From contig CAJUHV010000017.1 in NCBI GenBank assembly GCA_910586445.1, positions 1 through 64,000 of the forward strand: a DNA stretch of 64,000 nucleotides, in the 5' to 3' direction. The translations under genes were made by a program, and so were the position numbers. The notes under the pieces were generated by a model. It did not search any database and was not told the DNA's origin. It worked only from the letters and a program-made list of their open reading frames with translations. Positions 1-9,200 of the stretch are shown here, one piece after another (positions within the stretch are counted from its first letter, which is position 1; every line of letters starts with the position of its first letter). The DNA is from an uncultured Eubacterium sp. (GTDB lineage: Bacteria > Bacillota > Clostridia > Lachnospirales > Lachnospiraceae).

Positions 1-2
1 TT

Positions 3-160
3 ATTCCCGCTTGGGTGGAGATGACAATAAAGCCAAAAGCCATTGTTGATGAAATGTATGTGATTGCTCCTCTTTTGGAAGTGGAATGAATTATCTGCAT
101 TATGGTTTTGACTTGGATAATGACAATGATGTCTATAGGAGACTTTGCAAATATTTTTAA
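3..160 (+). pseudogene. 3' end of an unidentified coding region plus short overlapping frame
   Basis: An open frame enters from the left edge and ends at TGA 87-89 (last residues YVIAPLLEVE). An ATG at 86 overlaps this stop as ATGA and opens a 24-codon frame ending at 158-160. A third frame (about 128-221) continues with a protein-like composition. The frame switches suggest a decayed gene rather than intact small genes. The family is not recognised; the left part may simply be the true end of a gene outside the window. Confidence 0.3.
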
Positions 161-240
161 TGCAATCAAACAAGTGCCGAACAACGCAAAGATATTTAAC
201 TATGGTATGCATTCATACTAGATTGAGTGAATAGAGACAC

Positions 241-520
241 TTAGGAAAATGTAAATGCTTTCCTTATCAAAAGGAATGCGGATGAAATACGCTTTAGCTC
301 TGGCACTTTCCCATAAATAGGCAGAACGCGAAATTCCCGCAAATCTGCAGAGTTCCGATAAGGGCCTCCCTGCTCGTCATATATTTCCTGTACTGCCAGA
401 TAAACCGTCTCATTTTGTGTCCGGCTTAGAACCGCTTCCTTTCGATCTCGCCGAGTTTTTTAAGAAAGCAGCCTCCAGCCGGGCTCTGCACTTTTCCGCT
501 TGAAAAAGCTTATTTTCCGC
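241..520 (-). pseudogene. Degenerate IS3/IS150-type transposase fragment
   Basis: Read on the minus strand, this stretch gives a peptide ending in LEAAFLK, which after a one-base shift continues KLGEIERKRF. A further frame gives ETVYLAVQEIYDEQGGPYR. This resembles the coiled end of an IS3-family OrfA followed by the HTH_21-like start of OrfB, where IxxIF-YGxRRI motifs are usual. The frames are broken by stops and shifts and no DDE residues are present, so it can only be a relic. The assignment rests on motif resemblance alone. Confidence 0.35.
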
Positions 521-887
521 ATGCACAAAGTTATAGAACATAAGTACATCTCGCCTAATAAATACAATAGAATAGCATGAAATATCAGAATTGTTTCTTT
601 TCTTAAATTAATGACATTGAGTGTTTACGGGCTTTGCGGCTTAGCTCCGACTATTCGAACTTCCTATGACCATAACATAATTATTAAATATTTGATTGCG
701 TTTTAAGGGTTTTCATAGCTATAATATTCATATTTTACACCGTATTTACAGTTTCAAAACAAACAGGTATCATACGGGTATAACAGATTTTCTCCTTGAC
801 TGCCATGTCTGCATGGTGCTGGAACCATGTAATTATTAAGGAAAAATTATATAATCGCGCCTGTTACGCAGCATAACCCCTATTTTG

Positions 888-926
888 ATGATAATGGCAC
901 AAGATACCGCCATCATCATTTTTACT
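888..926. terminator. Hairpin, possible terminator
   Basis: GATGATAATGGC pairs with GCCATCATCATT across a short loop and is followed by T residues on the plus strand. It lies about 80 bp 3' of the 31-codon minus-strand frame and could end that transcript, although on the minus strand it has only a weak T-tract. Confidence 0.35.
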
Positions 927-1006
927 GCTAAATCCCTTATAAAATAAGCGTTCAAAATCTCCTAAAGCGTAACAGTGCTTTTTCCATCTTGCCTGCAAAT
1001 GTGAAT

Positions 1007-1102
1007 TTATTTCTTTTCTTTACTCATAAGCGAACAACTGATGGCCACAAATAAACCAAGTAAAATCCACGGAAATGCTGTTCCCAAAAAATCACTAACC
1101 AT
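1007..1102 (-). CDS. 31-aa single-span membrane peptide
   Basis: The frame starts MVSDFLGTAFPW and has one hydrophobic segment (about residues 9-25) followed by a charged tail ending KEKK. AAGGAGG stands 8 bp before the ATG, a very good ribosome-binding site, and a promoter with a 17-bp spacer lies upstream (1271-1299). It follows a 22-codon frame on the same strand, so the two probably share a transcript. The topology would be N-out/C-in or a short tail-anchored peptide. Function is unknown; single-span peptides of this size include regulators of membrane proteins, type I toxins and signalling peptides, and nothing here decides between them. It stands in otherwise decayed DNA, so the intact signals are notable. 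Confidence 0.55.
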   Translation of the reverse strand: MVSDFLGTAFPWILLGLFVAISCSLMSKEKK

Positions 1103-1167
1103 ACTTCATTCCTCCTTTCCATAACCTCCGTAAGTTTTCATCAGACAAGCTGAAAGTTGTACCTACT

Positions 1168-1236
1168 TTAATATTTGACTTTTAATATGGCATAAATTCG
1201 ATAAGATAATTCAAGCAAGATCTTTTTATCTTCCAT
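1168..1236 (-). CDS. 22-aa leader-like peptide
   Basis: A 22-codon frame begins MEDKKILLELSYRIYAIL and ends TAA. AAGGA lies 8 bp before the ATG. It is the first frame after the promoter at 1271-1299 and precedes the 31-codon membrane peptide by 65 bp. It is amphipathic rather than clearly membrane-spanning. It could be a real peptide, a leader that controls the next frame, or chance; the ribosome-binding site and promoter argue for translation. No family recognised. Confidence 0.4.
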   Translation of the reverse strand: MEDKKILLELSYRIYAILKVKY

Positions 1237-1270
1237 TTTTCTTTTCCTTAACTCCTGCTTTGTTTATTTG

Positions 1271-1299
1271 ATTATACAACTTTTATTCCTTATTTACAA
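1271..1299 (-). promoter_or_regulatory. Sigma-A-type promoter for the two-peptide transcript
   Basis: On the minus strand TTGTAA and TATAAT are separated by exactly 17 bp. The start would fall near 1264, about 28 bp upstream of the 22-codon frame. Confidence 0.6.
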
Positions 1300-1424
1300 C
1301 AAAAAATACAGGGCACAGCAACCGCCACGCCCCAAGGAAAACCGTATTCAATTTTTATACCTTCTCTTGAAAATACTAACTTTATCTAAGGAAAGATATA
1401 ATTATCCTCAGTCTGCTCCAGTAT

Positions 1425-1601
1425 TTATTTGATGCCCATATATGAGGAAATAACCATTCTCTGAACTTCACTTGTTCCCTCGTAAATCTCTGTTATTTTT
1501 GCGTCACGCATGAAACGCTCAAATGGATAATCTCTTGACTATCCGTTGAAGCCTGCAGGCTGAACGCACCGGCATGCCACGTTTACAGCTGCTTCAAGAT
1601 C
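1425..1601 (-). pseudogene. Acyl-CoA dehydrogenase C-terminal remnant
   Basis: The minus-strand frame reads YPFERFMRDAKITEIYEGTS and then EVQRMV, the signature C-terminal end of butyryl/acyl-CoA dehydrogenases (family form YPVERMMRDAKITQIYEGT). It closes at TAA 1425-1427. An in-frame TAG at 1539-1541 and frame loss upstream of about 1601 show that only about 55 codons survive. The FAD-binding and catalytic-base regions are missing, so this is not functional. It marks a former fatty-acid or butyrate gene. Confidence 0.8.
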
Positions 1602-1690
1602 CGTTTACGGTTTCGGGCAAAACAATACAGACACTTTATCTTTAAACAGACAGCGCAAGAACTAATCGGAATCATTCCCTGACAGCTTTC

Positions 1691-2761
1691 TTAAACGATC
1701 TTGTTACGACTCTTTATTTTCAAAATACTGCTTACTGCCCTGCCTATTGTTCCTCTATATAATATTGAAATGATCAGGGAAACACCAAAACAGACAAGCA
1801 CATATACATATTTTCCAGCCGGCGGCGTTCCCTCCCCCAGCATATAAGGCTTTAAAATATTCATAGGCAGCCGCTGCAGTATATACAGTTCAAATAAGTA
1901 GATCCCTATCCAGCGTAAAGGCGCGCTGTCTACTACAAACCGCATAGTAAATGACACAACCGCTGCAACAAAACAAAATACCCACAATTGATATACAATA
2001 AAACTGGCACCCTTGTAAAAATATGCCGCCAGATATCCGGCCGCAAATACTGTTACAAAGAATATCCAGGACGCAGGGCTTTCATTTACAAAAGATTCTA
2101 TTTTAACCCGATACAGCGAAAAAAACATTCCCCATGAATAACAGAGTATCGTATCAAACCACCAATAATCTTTACCTGCCCGGCAGATCACAGCTATATA
2201 AAGCAGTGACAGCAGAAAAATCCCAAACGCTGCTTTTGCATAATTATCCTTAAATACGTTCAGCGCAATATAGGTAAAAATATAAAGGCATAATATACAG
2301 AAAATATACCAGTTGCTGTTTCCAAGACTATCCCATCCGATCAAAGACAGCAGCATTTTACCGATACCGGTCTGCTTTCCCGTAAGCTGCCTGTACAGCC
2401 AGAAAAGCAGAACAGCGCTGTCAAACTGCAGCAGCACCTTCAGCAGCCTTTGTGCCGGAAGTTTTTTTACATAAGACTGTCCTTTTCTTTTTACAGACTC
2501 CATAACCCCATACCCTGAGTAAAACAGAAACATTGCAACAATGCACTGCCCCATGATTCTCCTGATAAACTGATACAGCTCATCCAGATACGGATGTGAG
2601 AAATCTGCACTTCCTTGAATATGTGCAAGAAAAACCAGGCACAGAAAAAATCCCTTTATGCTGTTTGTCATATTGACTGACATATATTCCCTTGTTTCCC
2701 CGTCCGCAGCCCTCAGCCTGAAAGCAGCAGCCAGAAGAAGCAGTATAAACAAAACGATCAT
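1691..2761 (-). CDS. Acyltransferase-3-like multi-span membrane protein
   Basis: A 356-aa protein made almost entirely of hydrophobic helices (about ten), with the layout of membrane-bound acyltransferase family 3 proteins, which O-acylate cell-surface sugars. The expected early His appears in LVFLAHIQGS and an aromatic-rich FLFYSGYGV segment follows. The ATG at 2761 is chosen over upstream ATGs because TGGAGGTG lies about 9 bp before it and because it falls one base after the stop of the ArsC-like gene, so the two are translationally linked. The substrate cannot be told from sequence. A less likely alternative is an uncharacterised O-antigen ligase-like protein. Confidence 0.7.
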   Translation of the reverse strand: MIVLFILLLLAAAFRLRAADGETREYMSVNMTNSIKGFFLCLVFLAHIQGSADFSHPYLDELYQFIRRIMGQCIVAMFLFYSGYGVMESVKRKGQSYVKKLPAQRLLKVLLQFDSAVLLFWLYRQLTGKQTGIGKMLLSLIGWDSLGNSNWYIFCILCLYIFTYIALNVFKDNYAKAAFGIFLLSLLYIAVICRAGKDYWWFDTILCYSWGMFFSLYRVKIESFVNESPASWIFFVTVFAAGYLAAYFYKGASFIVYQLWVFCFVAAVVSFTMRFVVDSAPLRWIGIYLFELYILQRLPMNILKPYMLGEGTPPAGKYVYVLVCFGVSLIISILYRGTIGRAVSSILKIKSRNKIV

Positions 2762-2762
2762 T

Positions 2763-3104
2763 TTAATTCCAGCACCTCCACTCATCCGGCTGGTATCCTG
2801 CTGTGGCCAGTTTTCCATTTCTTACAATCGGGGTTTTTAAGATCTGCTGATTGGCAAGAATCTTTTCTTCCTTTTCATCCTCTGCAATATAACGTACAAG
2901 TGCAAGAGCCTCCTGATCTTTGCAGTTTTCATTTAGAACAGCCTCTGCACTGCCGACGGCCTGCATTACATTACGCAGCTCACCCCTGCTCATCCCCTTT
3001 TCTTTAAGGTCGATAAACTGGAACTTAATATTACGCTCTTTAAAATAACGCTGTGCTTTCTTTGTATCAAAACATTTTTTTGTACCATAGATCTGTATAT
3101 TCAT
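2763..3104 (-). CDS. ArsC/Spx-family protein
   Basis: A 113-aa thioredoxin-fold protein with the ArsC/Spx pattern: N-terminal strand MNIQIYGTKKCFDTKKA with the catalytic-type Cys at residue 11, and the family motif LKTPIV before RNGK near residues 89-97. There is one Cys at the active site (CFDT) and not the CxxC of Spx, which fits YffB-type ArsC-like proteins rather than a redox-sensing Spx. These may be glutathione- or thiol-dependent reductases; true arsenate reduction is not implied, as no other ars gene is nearby. It is followed one base later by the membrane acyltransferase-like gene, probably as a two-gene operon. Confidence 0.8.
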   Translation of the reverse strand: MNIQIYGTKKCFDTKKAQRYFKERNIKFQFIDLKEKGMSRGELRNVMQAVGSAEAVLNENCKDQEALALVRYIAEDEKEEKILANQQILKTPIVRNGKLATAGYQPDEWRCWN

Positions 3105-3191
3105 AAATCCTCCATCTGTTAATTTCTCAATAAGAGAACTTTTTATATTAGTATATCATTTCCATAATAATAATGCAAAGCCGTTCAAAAA

Positions 3192-3220
3192 TTGAATGTT
3201 ACTATACTTTCGTGTATAAT
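3192..3220 (+). promoter_or_regulatory. Orphan plus-strand promoter
   Basis: TTGAAT and TATAAT are separated by 17 bp on the plus strand. No plus-strand gene follows; transcription would run through 3230-3400 into the antisense strand of the Cys-rich gene. The stretch 3105-3401 holds nothing else that I can identify. Confidence 0.45.
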
Positions 3221-3401
3221 AAGCCAAAAATATCAGACAGCAAAATCAATGTCAGATGTCGAATCAAATAAAACTTAGACTTTCCAAGCAATATACAGTG
3301 AAACTACACAGCCGCTGTCGGTAAGCTTACAAGAGCCATATAACCTGCCCTGATCAGCAGCAGGGCTGTTAAATGACTCCTGTGCCATGATATTTCAGCG
3401 T

Positions 3402-4067
3402 TTATCTGTTGGCAAGCCTTGCAGCCTGCTCTTTTGTTGTAACAGAACAGATACCGGCCAGAAGCACAGCCATATCTACGCAGCCAAACAGAGGCAGAAC
3501 CGGACACCCGGCTGCTGCTTCTAAAGTATGCATATGATTCCTGCCTTCATTTTTCCGGATGGCAAAGAAAGACTTTTCCCTGCCGCTGGAGGTATCGTAT
3601 TGAAAAATCTGGCCGATAATGCGGCAGTCTGATGTGCCGTTTTGTCTGGAAACAATTCTGGAAACAGCACAATAACACCCCTCGCAGCAGCTGCTGCCAG
3701 TCCGGTGCTGATAATCCATAATCCCGTAATATGCGTCTGCCCCGCGGGCCAGCCTGTCCAGGCTGTCGCAGGAGCTGCAGTGCAGCAGACAGCCTGCCGC
3801 TGCCATCACCGTGTCATGTTCCTGTCTGGCTGCCACCGCAGTAAAATCCGAATATCTCAGGCAGTGTGTGTCCATATATAACCGAATGGCTTCTGGGACG
3901 TTTTCATATAAGCTGCTGCGTGCTGTATACAGCATCCTGTTAATTTCCCGCCTGTCAATCGCAGCTTTGAAGGAAACAGAATAGAGATAATCATCACTTC
4001 CAAATTCAATCCGGCATGCCTGTATGCCTGCCTCTGGCTGTTTTTGTTTTGTCATTTGTATGTTCAT
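3402..4067 (-). CDS. Cysteine-rich protein of unknown function
   Basis: A 221-aa protein with 13 cysteines, several clustered (HCSSCDS, SSCCEGCYC), suggesting a metal site or disulfides; there is no signal peptide. AGGAGG lies 9 bp before the ATG at 4067. The promoter at 4160-4188 and the palindrome at 4172-4191 imply control by the divergently encoded XRE regulator. The family is not recognised. The N-terminal half has a regular helix/strand pattern and the C-terminal third carries most hydrophobic residues. Codon use is normal, so it is probably a real gene. Confidence 0.5.
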   Translation of the reverse strand: MNIQMTKQKQPEAGIQACRIEFGSDDYLYSVSFKAAIDRREINRMLYTARSSLYENVPEAIRLYMDTHCLRYSDFTAVAARQEHDTVMAAAGCLLHCSSCDSLDRLARGADAYYGIMDYQHRTGSSCCEGCYCAVSRIVSRQNGTSDCRIIGQIFQYDTSSGREKSFFAIRKNEGRNHMHTLEAAAGCPVLPLFGCVDMAVLLAGICSVTTKEQAARLANR

Positions 4068-4159
4068 CTTAGTGAACCTCCTTTGTTATGATAAGACAAC
4101 CATAACATTTGCAGTGGTACATATCCTCTGGCAAAATGCATGCACGGTATTCAAATAGT

Positions 4160-4188
4160 ATTATAATCGTTTTGTTGAATTCATTCAA
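4160..4188 (-). promoter_or_regulatory. Promoter of the Cys-rich gene
   Basis: On the minus strand TTGAAT and TATAAT are 17 bp apart. The -35 box lies within the right arm of the palindrome at 4172-4191, so a protein bound there would block transcription. Confidence 0.55.
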
Positions 4189-4191
4189 CAA
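4172..4191. promoter_or_regulatory. Perfect palindromic operator
   Basis: TTGTTGAAT-TC-ATTCAACAA is a perfect 9+9 inverted repeat in the divergent gap between the Cys-rich gene and the XRE gene. Its size fits a dimeric helix-turn-helix repressor. Confidence 0.6.
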
Positions 4192-4245
4192 CAAACTATT
4201 ATTTATTTCTGAAACCGTTGATAGAATTTAACGAAGTGAAAGGAA

Positions 4246-4596
4246 ATGGTGAAACAAATGGTAGATGTGAAACTATATCTGGATGAGGTTGGGAAACGAA
4301 TTATGGAACGCAGGAAAAAACTCGGGCTGACACAAGAGGCACTGGCTGAAATGAGCGATCTTACAACCCAGTTTGTAAGTTATGCCGAATCTGGAAAACG
4401 GGCAATGCGTCCGGAAAACCTGATGAAAATTGCAGCAGCGCTTGAAGTCAGTACAGACTACCTGCTGACAGGCGATATTATTGACAAGGACGAGCTGCTT
4501 TTATCAAAAAAGCTGAACCGGCTGACAGCTTCAGAAGTACGCATTATAGAAAGCATCATAGATGAATGTATAAGCCTGTATCACAAGAATGAATAA
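4246..4596 (+). CDS. XRE-family transcriptional regulator
   Basis: A 116-aa protein with an N-terminal HTH_3 domain at about residues 14-70. The helix-turn-helix is LGLTQEALAEMSDLTTQFVS followed by YAESGKR, and the domain ends STDYLLTG as in Cro/CI-type regulators. The C-terminal 40 residues are helical and may dimerise. AAAGG stands just before the start; the ATG at 4258 is an alternative. It is divergent from the Cys-rich gene, with a palindrome between, so it likely represses that gene and possibly itself. A hairpin repeat follows its stop. Confidence 0.85.
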   Translation: MVKQMVDVKLYLDEVGKRIMERRKKLGLTQEALAEMSDLTTQFVSYAESGKRAMRPENLMKIAAALEVSTDYLLTGDIIDKDELLLSKKLNRLTASEVRIIESIIDECISLYHKNE

Positions 4597-4635
4597 AATT
4601 TAAACACAAAAAGAAATATTTAGAGATATTTTCCT

Positions 4636-4765
4636 GCAGACAGCATAAAGGGGGGGCTTTCGCAGCAAAGATGGTACATACAAGATATAGCTTTCATTCC
4701 AAATCAGATTCTGCTAGATCTTGTATATACTTTTCTTCGTGCGACTGCCCCCTTTATGCCTGCTA
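4636..4765. repeat. Hairpin repeat, GGGGCTGTCGCA family, copy 1
   Basis: An imperfect inverted repeat just after the XRE stop. GCATAAAGGGGG pairs with CCCCCTTTATGC, and inside it ACATACAAGATATA pairs with TATCTTGTATATA. The middle is closely similar to the element at 45486-45595. It carries no coding capacity, so it is MITE-like or a mobile terminator. Confidence 0.7.
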
Positions 4766-4829
4766 TGTAAATATTTTAAATTATCGATCTGGACTTTGGG
4801 ATATATGTTGCCTGAGGCTGCGGGTCAGG

Positions 4830-6058
4830 TTACGCTGCTGTACTGTTCTCATCTGCCTGTTGTACCCATGCAGTCTTTCCGTTTTTTATAGTAAGGCGGT
4901 AGACCGCAGATGCCACATAGCTGCGCACCGGATGCCGCTGTGTCATAAACTGCTTCATGCCGACATCGCAGAGTTTCCACTTTCCCTCGTCCCATACCTG
5001 CGCCCAGCCATGTTCAGCAAAGCCGCCGTACACACTCGTTACTTTTCCGGTAGCAACTCTCACCGGATATCCGAGCACTGCTGCAATACAGGCCATACCC
5101 GAAGCATAACGGTAACAGTTTCCCATTCCGCTGTCAAACAGGCTGTATGCGCAGCCTGACAGCTCTGCACCTGTCGGTACTCCATGATAATGCCGGTATG
5201 TATAATCATTCCGCAGCGACTGGTAACACGCTTCTAATTTCCGGGATGCCGTCCAGCCTGCTTTTGTATGGCTGCGCACATACTGGACTGCTGCATTCAC
5301 CTCAAAAGAATCTGCGCGCACACCGTCTCTGCCCACATAATAATATCCAGATTTTTTTTGCCGGCAATGCAGTTTTTCTTTAATACCCCTTTTTCTTCTT
5401 CCGATACCGTAAAAAAATAATACTTTCCGCCGATTTTCTGCCAGCCTGTCTGCATGCGGCTGTTTTCCGGCGAAAAATAATACTGCCTGCCGTCCGCTTT
5501 CTTCCACCCGGAACATAACACGCCGTCCGTTTTGGCATAATAGACCTTTTTTCCGTCCCTAATCCAGCCAGATGTCTTTAATACACCCGAATCGTTAAAA
5601 TAATAAGCTTTTTTCCCGCCGATTTTCTGCCGGCCTGTCTGCATCTGCCCGGTTTTCTTAGAAAAATAGTACTTTTTTCCGTCTATTTCCTGCCACCCCG
5701 TCTGCAGCCTCCCCGTTTCTGGTTTAAAATAATACCGATCGCCTTCTATCTCCTGCCACCCCGTCTGCAGTTTCCCCGTTTCCGGCGAAAAATAGTACTG
5801 ACCGCCTTCTATTTCCTGCCACCCCGTCTGCAGTTCGCCCGTATCTGGTGAAATATAATATTGTGCTCCGTCAGCTTTCTGCCAGCCAAAGGATTCAGCT
5901 CCTGATTCGGCTGCCTCCAGCCCCCCCCCCGCCTGTGAAACGTGGATTTCTGCAGCCTGTGTATAACCGCTGCTGTGTACGCAGACTGCAAACACTGCTG
6001 CCGCAATAACTAAAATGTTTTTTGTGCCTGTACAGGCTTTTCTTATTGTTCTTCTCAT
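4830..6058 (-). pseudogene. Choline-binding-repeat / transglutaminase-like surface protein, frameshifted
   Basis: The ATG at 6058 (GGAG 6 bp upstream) opens a signal peptide, then about eight 20-residue cell-wall-binding repeats of the form TGWQEIEGGQYYF with PETGKLQ. This frame runs out at 5297. A second frame ending at 4830 carries a transglutaminase core: Cys in GMGNCYRYA, His in EHGWAQV and Asp in KLCDVGM form the expected Cys-His-Asp triad. The two frames join at an A8 run (T8 at 5352-5359), where one extra A, or a -1 slip, restores a single protein of about 400 residues. A G10 run (C10 at 5921-5930) follows the signal peptide. Such proteins bind the wall and crosslink or cleave peptides. 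The split may be real decay, a sequencing error, slippage or phase variation. Confidence 0.75.
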
Positions 6059-6071
6059 AGCTGCTCCATCT

Positions 6072-6208
6072 TTCATTCTGTTTCCATCTTAAATTGAACT
6101 TAATTCTGCTCTATAACCTGCTTTACATGATTCCGTTTTTTACCATATCAGTATATAACTTTCTGTTTATTACTGTCAACAAAATTTGTCCTTCATTCTG
6201 TTTCCATC
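6072..6208. repeat. 17-bp direct repeat pair in the divergent promoter region
   Basis: TTCATTCTGTTTCCATC occurs at 6072-6088 and again at 6192-6208, exactly 120 bp apart. The right copy covers the probable -35 of the defence operon; the left copy overlaps the start region of the surface-protein gene. It could be a shared regulator site or a duplication scar at the island edge. Confidence 0.55.
6150..6179 (-). promoter_or_regulatory. Promoter of the surface-protein gene
   Basis: On the minus strand TTGACA (6179-6174) and TATACT (6155-6150) have an 18-bp spacer, about 90 bp before the ATG at 6058. Confidence 0.6.
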
Positions 6209-6225
6209 CTATGCTATACTATAAT
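6192..6225 (+). promoter_or_regulatory. Probable promoter of the type III defence operon
   Basis: TTCATT and TATACT are 17 bp apart, with an overlapping TATAAT at 6220-6225. The start would lie about 50 bp before the helicase ATG at 6277. Confidence 0.4.
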
Positions 6226-6276
6226 CATTACAAACTATAATCGACAGGAAAGGAGCACCTACAAAAGGAACAAACG

Positions 6277-9200
6277 ATGAAAATATATGATAATATAAAA
6301 GATATTGTCCGGGATGATATGGCAGCTACGATAAAAGAAGGCAGCCGGATATCGATTGCTGCTGCCTGTTTTTCAATGTATGCTTACAATGAGTTAAAGA
6401 CTCAGCTGGAAAAAATCGATGAATTCCGATTCATTTTCACCTCTCCGACTTTCATTACGGAAAAAGCGAATAAACAAAAGAGGGAATTCTACATTCCAAG
6501 AATGGGAAGGGAACACAGCCTTTATGGTACCGAGTTTGAAGTTAAGCTTCGAAATGAGATGACCCAAAAAGCCATCGCTAAGGAATGTGCTGACTGGATT
6601 AGAAAGAAAGCCGCATTCCGGTCCAATACCAGCGGAGAAAATATGCCGGGATTCATGACTGTGCATAATTATCAGGAAAACGCCGCATATATGCCGCTGA
6701 GCGGATTTACTACAGTAGATATCGGATGTGATCGAGGCAACAACGCTTACAATATGGTCAATCGCATGGAATCTCCGTTTACAGAACAGTATATGCAGAT
6801 CTTTGACTCTATATGGAATGATAAAGAAAAACTGCAGAATGTCACGGAAAAAGTCATTGAAAACATCACCACCGCATACAATGAAAATTCACCTGAGTTG
6901 ATTTATTTCATTACATTGTATCATGTATTCAATGAATTCTTAGACGATCTATCTGAAGATGTTCTTCCAAACGAGGCTACCGGTTTTAAACAGAGTAAGA
7001 TTTGGAGTATGCTTTTTGATTTTCAAAAAGATGCAGTGCTTGCAATTATCAATAAACTTGAAAAATACAGCGGCTGCATTCTCGCAGACAGTGTAGGCCT
7101 TGGCAAGACTTTCACTGCACTTGCCGTTATCAAATACTATGAGAACAGAAATAAATCCGTACTCGTGCTTTGTCCTAAAAAACTGGCAGAAAACTGGAAC
7201 ACATACAAGGATAACTACATAAACAATCCGATCTCCTCAGACCGCCTTAGATATGATGTGTTATTTCATACAGACCTTTCCAGAAAAAGCGGTCAGTCTA
7301 ATGGACTCGACCTAGAACGCCTAAACTGGGGAAACTATGATCTTGTAGTAATTGATGAGTCTCATAATTTTCGTAACGGAGGAGAAATATCCGGTGACAG
7401 CCAAAAGGAAAATAGATACTTAAAATTGTTAAATAACGTAATCCGAGCAGGCGTAAAGACAAAAGTGCTTATGCTATCTGCTACACCAGTAAATAACAGA
7501 TTTTATGACCTGAGAAATCAGCTGGCAATAGCCTACGAGGGCAATTCAGCGTTAATTAATGATAAGCTGAATACAACAAAAACTATAGATGAAATTTTTC
7601 GACAGGCGCAGAAAGCATTCAATACATGGAGCAAATTAGAAGCAGCACAAAGAACTACAAGCAACCTTTTAAAAATGCTAGATTTTGACTTTTTTGAAGT
7701 ATTGGACAGCGTAACCATTGCAAGATCCAGAAATCATATTCAAAAATATTACAACACAAAGAAAATCGGCAGGTTCCCAGAGAGACGAAAACCGATCTCC
7801 AAAAGACCAAACCTTACAGATCTAAAAAATGCAATTAATTATAACGAAATTTATGAGCAGTTGATCACGCTGACACTGGAGATCTATACACCATCTGCTT
7901 ATATCTTCCCAAGCAAACTGGCTAAATATGAACAGCTGACCCACAACAAAGGAACCAGTCTGACACAGGCAGGACGTGAAGAAGGAATCCGCAGGCTCAT
8001 GAGCGTTAACCTGCTGAAGCGCCTGGAATCATCCGTATATTCCTTTCAGCTTACACTTACAAGGATCAAAAACCTGATTGTGCACACCATTAATTCGATT
8101 GACAGGTATGAAGCAAACGAAACTGCCGATCTAGATGTTTATGAAGCAGATGTCAGTTCTGATTTTGATATGGAAGATCAAAATACTGATTACTTTACCG
8201 TCGGAAAAAAGATAAAAATTGATTTGGCAGATATGGATTATTTGAGCTGGCGTGAGTCCTTAAAGAAAGATGCGGCAGTTCTAAAAATGGTAACAGCAAT
8301 GGTTTCCGACATTACACCAGAGCACGACATCAAACTGCAGACGCTCCTAAAATTGCTGACAGAAAAGATAGAAAATCCAATAAATACTGGAAACAAGAAG
8401 GTATTAATCTTTTCTGCCTTTTCCGATACAGCTGCATATTTGTATGAAAATGTCAGCATATTCATAAAGACAAAGTATGGATTAGATACTGCATTAATCA
8501 CAGGTAATGTAGACGGAAAAACCACTATAAAAGGATTAAAAGCTACACTTAACAATGTATTGACCTGCTTCTCACCTGTATCCAAAGGCAGAGATATTCT
8601 GATGCCAGGCAGCTCAAATGAGGTAGATATTCTGATTGCAACAGACTGTATTTCAGAAGGCCAGAATCTGCAGGATTGTGATTATCTTGTAAACTATGAC
8701 ATTCACTGGAATCCCGTACGTATCATTCAAAGATTTGGCCGTATAGATCGTATTGGAAGTATGAATACTCAGATTCAGCTAGTAAACTTCTGGCCGGATA
8801 TGGATTTAGACGAATACATTAACCTAAAAGCCAGAGTAGAAACCAGAATGAAAATATCCATTATGGCTTCAACTGGTGATGATGATCTCATTAATCCAGA
8901 AGAAAATGGTGATCTAGAATACCGAAAAGCTCAGCTAAAAAAACTGCAGGATGAAGTAGTAGATATCGAAGAAATGTCTACTGGTATCTCAATCATGGAT
9001 CTAGGACTAAATGAATTTCGCTTAGATTTGCTAGAATATGTGAGAGAGCATGATGACCTGGATAAGAAACCATTTGGACTGCACGCGGTCGCGCCAGCAG
9101 ATGACGAAATGCCAGAAGGTGTCATCTTCGTATTAAAAAATAGAAATAATGGAATAAATATAGACAGCCTTAATCGAATACATCCATTTTACATGGTTTA

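Noticed and set aside
241..520. Functional insertion sequence
   Set aside because: Frames are broken, no DDE residues or terminal inverted repeats are visible; only a relic is supported.
2763..3104. Spx redox regulator
   Set aside because: The N-terminal CxxC of Spx is missing; only one Cys is at the active site, so a general ArsC-like protein is the safer call.
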